Below, in pieces: positions 17,153-23,820 of a DNA stretch of 64,000 nt. Source of the DNA: Paracoccaceae bacterium (GTDB lineage Bacteria > Pseudomonadota > Alphaproteobacteria > Rhodobacterales > Rhodobacteraceae). The stretch lies in assembly GCA_007692585.1 (NCBI GenBank), contig REBU01000064.1, forward strand, positions 1 through 64,000. Reading direction: 5' to 3'. Position numbers and translations under genes: made by a program. Within the stretch, counting starts at the first letter, position 1. Each line of letters starts with the position of its first letter. Under the pieces are notes generated by a model, which was not told the DNA's origin, searched no databases, and saw nothing but the letters and a program-made list of their open reading frames with translations.

Positions 17153-18403
17153 TCAGCCCACCACCTCTGCCGTCTCAAGCACCGCGTGCAAGAGCACATT
17201 CGCCCCGGCCTCTGCCCATTCGGGAAAAATCTCCTCGGCCTCGTTATGGCTGACACCATCGACGCAGGGGCACATGATCATCGCCGTCGGATAAAGCCGG
17301 TTGATCCAGCAGGCATCATGGCCTGCGCCCGAGACGATATCCATATGACTGTAGCCCAGCCGATCCGCCGCACCGCGGATGCGCCCCAGAAGCGTTTCAT
17401 CAAAGGCGGGCGGGTCGAACTGGCCCACCACATGGCCGGTGAATTTCACCCCGATATCGGCGCAAATTCCCGGCGCGCGGGCGTTGAATTCCTCGACCAT
17501 TCCCAAAAGCACATCGAGCTTGTGTGATCGGAAATCAACTGTGAAGACGACCTTTTCCGGGATCACATTGCGCGAATTGGGATAGACGTCGATATGGCCG
17601 ATGGCGCCCGCAGCATCAGGCTGGCGGGCGATGGCGATTTCATGCACCAGTTCCGTTACGCGCGCCAGCCCCCGGCCCGCATTGCGGCGCAGATACATCG
17701 GGGTCGAGCCCGTATGCTGGCCCTTGCCGGTTATGGTGCATTCGATCCAGCGCAGCCCCTGACCATGGGTGACGACGCCGATCTGTTTGCCCTCGGCTTC
17801 CAGAATCGGGCCCTGTTCGATGTGAAGCTCCAAAAACGCATGCATCTTGCGCGCGCCCACAGGCTCGTCGCCTTTCCAGCCGATGCGCTCCAGCTCATCG
17901 CCAAACCGCAGCCCTTTGGCATCCGTGCGCGCATAGGCGTAGTCTCGGTCGATCACGCCTGCAAAAACGCCCGAGGCGAGCATCGCCGGGGCAAAGCGCG
18001 TCCCCTCCTCATTGGTCCAGTTGGTGACCACGATGGGGCGGCGCGTGCGGATGCCCAGATCGCGCATCGTGCGGATCACTTCCAGCCCCGCCAGAACCCC
18101 CAGCACCCCATCATATTTGCCGCCCGTCGGCTGAGTGTCGAGATGGCTGCCCACATAAACCGGAAGCGCTTCGGGGTCAGTGCCTTCATAGCGGGCAAAC
18201 ATCGTGCCCATTTCATCAACGCCCATGGTGCAACCCGCGTCCTTGCACCATGTCTGGAACAGGTGGCGGCCTTCGCTGTCTTCATCGGTCACGGTCTGGC
18301 GATTGTTGCCGCCCGCCACACCGGGGCCGATCTGGGCCATCTCCATCAGGCTGTCCCAGAGCCGCCCGGCATCAATCCGCATGTTTTCGGCTTGCGCTCC
18401 CAC
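17153..18403 (-). CDS. Zn-dependent N-carbamoyl amino acid hydrolase / beta-ureidopropionase (M20 family)
   Basis: Hydrolyses N-carbamoyl-beta-alanine or N-carbamoyl amino acids to the free amino acid, CO2 and ammonia, the third step after dihydropyrimidinase. M20/amidase hydantoinase-carbamoylase family, 416 aa. Metal-binding motifs are YVGSHLDTQPTGGKYDGVLG, TNEEGTRFAPAMLASG, ELHIEQGPILE and GAGHDACWI. A GTG start at 18403 has GGAGGG six bases upstream. It is the first gene of the operon and lies just downstream of a RutR-type palindrome. Substrate choice between beta-ureido acids and L-carbamoyl amino acids (or allantoate) is inferred from context. Confidence 0.9.
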   Translation of the reverse strand: MGAQAENMRIDAGRLWDSLMEMAQIGPGVAGGNNRQTVTDEDSEGRHLFQTWCKDAGCTMGVDEMGTMFARYEGTDPEALPVYVGSHLDTQPTGGKYDGVLGVLAGLEVIRTMRDLGIRTRRPIVVTNWTNEEGTRFAPAMLASGVFAGVIDRDYAYARTDAKGLRFGDELERIGWKGDEPVGARKMHAFLELHIEQGPILEAEGKQIGVVTHGQGLRWIECTITGKGQHTGSTPMYLRRNAGRGLARVTELVHEIAIARQPDAAGAIGHIDVYPNSRNVIPEKVVFTVDFRSHKLDVLLGMVEEFNARAPGICADIGVKFTGHVVGQFDPPAFDETLLGRIRGAADRLGYSHMDIVSGAGHDACWINRLYPTAMIMCPCVDGVSHNEAEEIFPEWAEAGANVLLHAVLETAEVVG

Positions 18404-18430
18404 TCTGCCCTCCGCTCGCGTTGCCCTGTC

Positions 18431-18446
18431 TTGACCATTCGGTCAA
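18431..18446. promoter_or_regulatory. candidate RutR-type operator
   Basis: TTGACCATTCGGTCAA is a 16-bp inverted repeat differing in one half-site base from the Escherichia coli RutR consensus TTGACCA-NN-TGGTCAA (known from the literature as I recall). It lies 28 bp upstream of the first gene of the pyrimidine operon, and a RutR-like TetR gene lies about 1.3 kb away. Binding here would overlap the transcription start. Confidence 0.75.
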
Positions 18447-18451
18447 ACATT

Positions 18452-18479
18452 ACGCTACACGGCTGGAAAAGCCGGTCAA
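18452..18479 (-). promoter_or_regulatory. candidate promoter of the pyrimidine catabolism operon
   Basis: On the minus strand TTGACC (5/6 to consensus) is followed after 16 bases by TAGCGT. Transcription would begin just inside the RutR-type palindrome, the geometry expected for repression. The -10 match is weak, so this is tentative. Confidence 0.4.
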
Positions 18480-18533
18480 CCGGGTTTTGCTACAGCCGCC
18501 CGCAATTTGCACAGTGACGTGGCAGGACGGGGG

Positions 18534-19571
18534 TCAGACTGCCTGCGCAGCAGGCAGTATCCCGGCGTCAATCAGGCGGCGCAACGCACCGAAATGCCCC
18601 TCCGAACGCGCGGGCAGTGTCGGGTCGGAGGTGATCACCACGCTCAGCCCGCGCGCGGGTGCGACACAAATCACCTGACCGCCAAAGCCCCGCGCCAGCG
18701 CATAATCTACGCCATCCGCGCGCCCCAGAAACCAGCCATAGCCGTAGGACAGGCCAGAAAAGGCCGAACGTGTGCGCGGTTCCAGCGCGGCCTGCATCCA
18801 GCCGGGGCTGAGCACCTGCTGCCCGTCCCATTGACCGCCCAGCCGCGTCATTTCAGCGAATCGGATCAGATCGAGCGGCGCAAAGGCCATCTCGTTGCCC
18901 CCCAGATAGAAGCCCTGCGGATCGACCGTCCATCCCGGCACCTCAATACCCAGCGGACGGCCCAGCCAGTCGCGCGTCATTGCAAGCAGGCTCTGCCCCG
19001 TCGCGCGGCTCAGCGCGGCGCCAAGCACATGGAAACTGCCAGTCGAGTAGAGCATGCCCCGCCCTGGCTCTGCCACAAAGGGACGCGAGAGCGCGTTTGC
19101 GACCCAGTTGCGGCTGGACACCCACGCGCCGTAATTCGCGCCGGATGTGCGCTCCAGCCCCGCTTGCATGGTGACCAGATGCTCCAGTGTCAGATCGGAC
19201 ACGCGCGGGTCTGCGCCCGACGGGATCAGATCGGGCGCGATCTCGCCCAGACGAGCCGTGATCCCGGGAACAACGCCACGGTCAATCGCCGCCCCGGTCA
19301 CTGCGGCGACGATCGTCTTGGAGACAGATTTGACATTCACCGCACGGGTTAGCGCCGGGCCGCGAAAGGCTTCGGCAAGGATCACTTCGCCCTGATGCGC
19401 GATGACCAGACTGCGCAACTGCTCGAGCCCCCGCGCCTGATCGGCGACAGCATCCCAACTGCCCTGCGCCGCTCGCGCCCTGATCGGGGTCAGAGGGACC
19501 ATCGCGGCGGCAAGCCCCGTCGCAAGCATCGCTCTGCGCGACAGGGAAGTTTGCTCTGCTCGCGCTGTCAT
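18534..19571 (-). CDS. serine hydrolase of the class C beta-lactamase family, Tat-type signal
   Basis: A 345-aa beta-lactamase-fold hydrolase (penicillin-binding-protein-like or esterase type). The N-terminus LSRRAMLATGLAAAMVPLTPIRARA looks like a Tat signal peptide, so the enzyme is probably periplasmic. The nucleophile motif is SVSKT (SxxK), the second motif is the tyrosine in YSTGSFHV, and a GFGGQ segment takes the place of the KTG triad. The substrate is unknown: D-amino acid peptide, ester or amide are all possible. It sits between the pyrimidine operon and the divergent regulator gene and reads in the same direction as the operon, with its 3' end near the operator. Membership in the pathway is not established. 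Confidence 0.85.
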   Translation of the reverse strand: MTARAEQTSLSRRAMLATGLAAAMVPLTPIRARAAQGSWDAVADQARGLEQLRSLVIAHQGEVILAEAFRGPALTRAVNVKSVSKTIVAAVTGAAIDRGVVPGITARLGEIAPDLIPSGADPRVSDLTLEHLVTMQAGLERTSGANYGAWVSSRNWVANALSRPFVAEPGRGMLYSTGSFHVLGAALSRATGQSLLAMTRDWLGRPLGIEVPGWTVDPQGFYLGGNEMAFAPLDLIRFAEMTRLGGQWDGQQVLSPGWMQAALEPRTRSAFSGLSYGYGWFLGRADGVDYALARGFGGQVICVAPARGLSVVITSDPTLPARSEGHFGALRRLIDAGILPAAQAV

Positions 19572-19754
19572 CTATCTGCGGCTCCTGTGCTGATGAGTCT
19601 ACCGTCCTGCAATATCATTCAGTTATCTTGCAGACAGCCCTGAGGCGCTTCACATATGCATGAGGATTGTGTAGATTCGCACCCCGCGCCGGGCGGTATG
19701 GCTATCGTACGACCGGGCTTGCGATGCGGCGGACATCCAGAGCGCAGAGAGAGC

Positions 19755-20351
19755 ATGACAACCCGCATCCAGAAAGCCAATCGCAAGCGTATTCTTGATG
19801 CGGCGCTGGATGTGTTTTCGGCGCATGGGTTTCGCGGCGCGACGCTTGACCAGATTGCCGAAGCCGCCGGGCTCTCGAAGCCCAACCTGCTCTATTATTT
19901 CGACAACAAGGAAGCGATCCATCGCGCGCTTCTGACGCGTCTTCTCGACACATGGCTCGATCCGCTGCGCATGCTCGACCCGAATGGCGATCCCGAGACC
20001 GAGATTCTTGCCTATATGCGCCGCAAACTGCATCTGTCGCGGGATTTTCCGCGCGAGAGCCGGTTATTTGCGAATGAAATTCTGCAAGGTGCGCCCCGGA
20101 TCGAGGATTTCATTCGCGGCGATCTGCGGGGACTCGTTGACGAAAAGGCGCAGGTGCTGAGCAACTGGGCGCAAAGCGGCCGGATCGCGCCAGTTGATCC
20201 CTATCATCTGATCTTCTCGATCTGGGCGCTGACGCAGCATTACGCCGATTTCGCAGCACAGATTGCCATGATCCGCGGCGATGCCACGGATCCGCTGGAC
20301 GGGGCCGATGCCTTCCTCGCGCAGCTTTACAGGCGATTGCTCACCCCCTGA
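19755..20351 (+). CDS. rutR: TetR-family regulator, RutR-like
   Basis: A 198-aa repressor. The N-terminal helix-turn-helix is ILDAALDVFSAHGFRGATLDQIAEAAGLSKPNLLYYF (about residues 13-50), and the C-terminal part ending TQHYADFAAQIAMI resembles the RutR/TetR_C ligand domain. RutR senses uracil or thymine in E. coli. Here the adjacent pyrimidine genes and the TTGACC-type palindrome upstream of the hydrolase gene support the same role. I start at MTTRIQKANRK, preceded by AGAGAGAG. The ORF track begins 33 codons earlier without family support. Confidence 0.85.
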   Translation: MTTRIQKANRKRILDAALDVFSAHGFRGATLDQIAEAAGLSKPNLLYYFDNKEAIHRALLTRLLDTWLDPLRMLDPNGDPETEILAYMRRKLHLSRDFPRESRLFANEILQGAPRIEDFIRGDLRGLVDEKAQVLSNWAQSGRIAPVDPYHLIFSIWALTQHYADFAAQIAMIRGDATDPLDGADAFLAQLYRRLLTP

Positions 20352-20528
20352 GGAACGGCACCAGGCGCTGAGATTTTCCCGACAGATAGTAAAGAAACGC
20401 TTTCAGATTCTCCGAAAAACCCTGCGATTTCAGACACAAACTCGCTGCAGGCATTTACGCTCTCTTCATCTATGGACAGACGCAGCGCTGTCGGACTGCT
20501 ATGCTTGCGGCACGGTTCAAGAGAAAGA

Positions 20529-21020
20529 ATGCTCATGCTCGTTTCCAGCCCTACTGACGCATTACGCCCGTCGACCCTACAAAACGCACCGCAACCTGCG
20601 CTGGTCTCGCAGACCAGCGCGACCAGCGGCAGCACGACCGAAATTGCGCAATCGCAAAGCGTCACTCAGCCGCCCACCGTGCCCGGCGCCGCAACGCCCG
20701 CGCCGCAAGCAATGGCCAGCCCTGTCATCGCGCCTATTGCAACCCGCCAGAGCGCAGAAATCGTCGAGACATTGCTCCGGCTGGAGGCACCACCGCCCGA
20801 TGCGGCCAGTGAGCCCGAGATCGACGTCAATCAGGCCCGAGACCTGACGCTTGTGGCGCAGTCCCGCTGGCGTGACGCGCAACTGATCGAAGCGATCCAG
20901 CCCGCTGTGCCGACTGACACCGACACAACGCCCCCCGATGTCAGCAATCCCGAGCCCAGCCTTGCCGCCAATGCCGCGACCCAGCCCCATGCCGAGCCGC
21001 GGTTGATGATGACTGTCTGA
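20529..21020 (+). CDS. Pro/Ala/Thr-rich protein of unknown function
   Basis: A predicted 163-aa product of low complexity, rich in Ala, Pro, Thr and Gln. It has no signal peptide, no transmembrane helix and only one segment that could fold, about residues 70-115 (QSAEIVETLLRLEA ... DLTLVAQSRWRDAQLIEAI). Start at MLMLVSSP is chosen for AGAGAAAG seven to eight bases upstream; the next Met two codons on is an alternative. It lies convergent to preA with no gap. I do not recognise it. The ordered codon use makes it likely to be a real gene, but spurious translation cannot be excluded. Confidence 0.5.
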   Translation: MLMLVSSPTDALRPSTLQNAPQPALVSQTSATSGSTTEIAQSQSVTQPPTVPGAATPAPQAMASPVIAPIATRQSAEIVETLLRLEAPPPDAASEPEIDVNQARDLTLVAQSRWRDAQLIEAIQPAVPTDTDTTPPDVSNPEPSLAANAATQPHAEPRLMMTV

Positions 21021-22322
21021 TCACTCCGCCGCGCGGGCCATGGGATTGTTGGGATGCGTCGTCCAATTGGTGTAATCGCCCACTGTCTCACCCGTGCGGG
21101 GGTCTGTGACCCCTTTCGCCAAAGGCTCCATCGTGATGCAATCGGCCACAGGGCAGACATTGACGCAGAGGTTGCAGGCCACGCATTCGGCGTCGATCAC
21201 CTCGAATTTGCGGTCGGGCGACATGGAAATCGCCTGATGTGACGTGTCCTCGCAGGCCGCATAACAGCGCCCGCAGGAAATGCACAAATCCTGATTGATT
21301 TTGGCTTTCGCAACGTAATTCAGGTTCAGATACTGCCAGTCGGTGACATTCGGCACGGCCCGGCCCACAAGTTGGTCGACGGATGTGAAGCCTTTTTCGT
21401 CCATATATTGCGACAGGCCCGCCGTCATCTCCTTGATGATCCCGAACCCGTAGGTCATGGCCGCCGTACAGACCTGAACCGTGCCTGCCCCCAGTGTCAG
21501 GAACTCCGCCGCGTCGCGCCATGTGGTCACGCCGCCAATGCCGCTGATAGGCAGTCCGTGGGTTGCAGGGTCGCGCGCGATTTCGGCCACCATGTTCAGC
21601 GCGATGGGTTTGACCGCAGGGCCACAATAGCCGCCATGCGCGCCCTTGCCGTCGATCATCGGCTCGGGGCTGAATGTGTCGAGGTTCACCGATGTGATCG
21701 AATTGATCGTGTTGATCAGGCTCACCGCATCCGCGCCGCCACGCTTTGCGGCCTCGGCGGGTTTGCGGATATCGGCGATGTTGGGCGTGAGCTTCACGAT
21801 GCAGGGCATGCGCGAATGTTGTTTCACCCAGCGCGTGACCATCTCGATATATTCGGGCACCTGCCCCACAGCAGAACCCATGCCACGCTCTGACATGCCA
21901 TGCGGGCAGCCAAAATTCAGCTCGACCCCGTCGGCCTCCGTCTCCTCCACCCGCGCGAGGATCGCTTTCCAGCTCTCCTCGTCACAGGGCACCATAAGCG
22001 AAACCACCATGGCCCGGTCGGGCCAGTCGCGCTTGACCTGCTTGATCTCGCGCAGATTGACCTCCAGCGGACGGTCGGTAATCAACTCGATATTGTTCAG
22101 CCCCAGAAGCCGCCGATCCGCACCCCAGACCGCCCCATAGCGCGGGCCGTTGACATTGACGACGGGCGGACCTTCGGCCCCGAGCGTCTTCCACACAACC
22201 CCGCCCCAGCCCGCTTTAAAGGCGCGCACGACATTGTATTCCTTGTCCGTTGGCGGCGCCGAGGCCAGCCAGAAGGGGTTGGGGGATTTGATGCCGATGA
22301 AATTTGTCGTCAGATTTGCCAT
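21021..22322 (-). CDS. preA: NAD-dependent dihydropyrimidine dehydrogenase subunit PreA
   Basis: Catalytic FMN/iron-sulfur subunit that reduces uracil and thymine to the 5,6-dihydro forms. About 433 aa. The N-terminal dihydroorotate-dehydrogenase-like barrel includes KSPNPFWLASAPPTDKEYNV and NFGCPHGMSERGMGSAVGQ, where the active-site Cys resides. The C-terminus has two 4Fe-4S motifs, CISCGRCYAACEDTSHQAI and CVACNLCVNVCPVADCI. The ATG at 22322 has GGAG eight bases upstream; the ORF-track GTG three codons earlier is less likely. preT lies immediately upstream on the same strand. Confidence 0.95.
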   Translation of the reverse strand: MANLTTNFIGIKSPNPFWLASAPPTDKEYNVVRAFKAGWGGVVWKTLGAEGPPVVNVNGPRYGAVWGADRRLLGLNNIELITDRPLEVNLREIKQVKRDWPDRAMVVSLMVPCDEESWKAILARVEETEADGVELNFGCPHGMSERGMGSAVGQVPEYIEMVTRWVKQHSRMPCIVKLTPNIADIRKPAEAAKRGGADAVSLINTINSITSVNLDTFSPEPMIDGKGAHGGYCGPAVKPIALNMVAEIARDPATHGLPISGIGGVTTWRDAAEFLTLGAGTVQVCTAAMTYGFGIIKEMTAGLSQYMDEKGFTSVDQLVGRAVPNVTDWQYLNLNYVAKAKINQDLCISCGRCYAACEDTSHQAISMSPDRKFEVIDAECVACNLCVNVCPVADCITMEPLAKGVTDPRTGETVGDYTNWTTHPNNPMARAAE

Positions 22323-22350
22323 ATTGCTCACTCCGCAAAAGAAGCGCCGA

Positions 22351-23694
22351 TCACGCCTCCGCCCCCATCAATGCCGCGTGGATGCTCTCCGCTGCATCGC
22401 GCCCCTGCGCGACGGCCGTCACGGTCAGATCCTCGCCCCCGCCCGTGCAATCGCCCCCGGCCCAGACACCCGGCAGCGCCGTCTTGCCCTGCGCATCCAC
22501 TGCGATCTTGCGCCCGTCCTGCGTGACGCCCTCCGGCACATTGACCAGCGCCTGACCAATCGCCTTGAACAGCTGGTCCGCTTGCAGACGGAAAGTCTCG
22601 CCTGTGGGCTCCAGCCCCGTTTCGCCCGCATGCGTATAGGCAAATTCCACCTCGCGCAGCGCGCCATTGGCGTGGACGGCGACGGGCATGGCATGGGTGA
22701 TGATCTTGACCCCTTCGTTGGCCGCATGGCTCAACTCATGGTCAGAGGCCCCCATCGCGTCGCGCCCGCGCCGATAGACCATGGTGACATGTTCAGCGCC
22801 CAGGAGTCGCGACTGCACAGCCGCATCGACCGCTGTCATGCCGCCGCCGATCACCACCACATGCCGCCCGACAGGCAGGGTCGACAGGTCGGGCGTCTGG
22901 CGCAGCTCTGCGATGAATTCGACCGCATCGCGCGCGCCCGGCGCATCCTCGTCCGCAAGCCCGAGCGCATTGACCCCTGCAAGCCCGATGCCCAGGAACA
23001 CGGCATCATATTCGGCCTGCAATCCAGCCAATGTGCCATCGGTGCCCAGTCGCCAGCCCTGTTGCACGGTGATGCCGCCGATCTGCAAAAGCCAGTCGAC
23101 CTCGGTCTGCGCGAAGCCATGCGCGGCCTTGTAGGCGGCGATGCCGTATTCGTTCAGCCCACCGGGTTGTTCGCGCGCATCGAGGATCACCACATCATGG
23201 CCATGCATTGCCAGCCGGTGCGCACAGGTCAGCCCCGCAGGCCCTGCGCCCACCACAGCGACGCGCTTGCCAGTGGTGGCCGCGCGCGTGTAGGGATGAG
23301 CGTTTTTCGCAATCAGCGTGTCGGTCGCATAGCGTTGCAGCCGTCCGATCTCGACTGGCTTGCCCTCTGCCGCCTCGCGCACACAAGCGCCTTCGCAGAG
23401 CGTCTCGGTCGGGCAGACCCGCGCGCACATGCCACCCAGAATATTCTGGTCGAAGATCGTCTTGCCCGCCGCCTGCGGCTGACCTGCCTGGATCTGGCGG
23501 ATGAACAGCGGAATGTCGATTTCCGTCGGGCAGGCCGTCACGCAAGGCGCGTCATGGCAGAAATAGCAGCGATCCGCCGCCACCATGGCTTCATGCGGGT
23601 CATAATCGGGGTAGAGATCGTCGAAATTCTGCGCATAGGCTTCAGGGTGAAGCCGCGCGGGAACGATACCGGGGGTGGTCGGGCTGTTGGACAT
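22351..23694 (-). CDS. preT: NAD-dependent dihydropyrimidine dehydrogenase subunit PreT
   Basis: FAD/iron-sulfur subunit that passes NADH electrons to PreA; homologous to the small subunit of glutamate synthase. About 447 aa. Cysteine motifs CYFCHDAPCVTACPTEIDIP and MCARVCPTETLCEGACV lie in the N-terminal third. They are followed by the FAD-binding VAVVGAGPAGLTCAHRL and the NAD-binding HVVVIGGGMTAVDAAVQ, and a C-terminal GVWAGGDCTGGGEDLTV. I start at MSNSPTTPG, with AAGG about ten bases upstream. It precedes preA by 28 bases and forms one operon with it. Confidence 0.95.
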   Translation of the reverse strand: MSNSPTTPGIVPARLHPEAYAQNFDDLYPDYDPHEAMVAADRCYFCHDAPCVTACPTEIDIPLFIRQIQAGQPQAAGKTIFDQNILGGMCARVCPTETLCEGACVREAAEGKPVEIGRLQRYATDTLIAKNAHPYTRAATTGKRVAVVGAGPAGLTCAHRLAMHGHDVVILDAREQPGGLNEYGIAAYKAAHGFAQTEVDWLLQIGGITVQQGWRLGTDGTLAGLQAEYDAVFLGIGLAGVNALGLADEDAPGARDAVEFIAELRQTPDLSTLPVGRHVVVIGGGMTAVDAAVQSRLLGAEHVTMVYRRGRDAMGASDHELSHAANEGVKIITHAMPVAVHANGALREVEFAYTHAGETGLEPTGETFRLQADQLFKAIGQALVNVPEGVTQDGRKIAVDAQGKTALPGVWAGGDCTGGGEDLTVTAVAQGRDAAESIHAALMGAEA

Positions 23695-23820
23695 CTGGGT
23701 GACCTTGGCTTGACGGGCTTTTATGAGCAAAGGAAACCATGGCTCTGATTTTTTATCAATCAGTAAAATTTACGCGCAGAAGAAAATCCTGACACTGCCC
23801 GTTTTTGCAGCGACAGGCGC

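Noticed and set aside
18538-18558. ACTGCCTGC-GCA-GCAGGCAGT hairpin as a terminator
   Set aside because: It lies within the last codons of the serine hydrolase gene and has no T tract; it is more likely incidental to the coding sequence.
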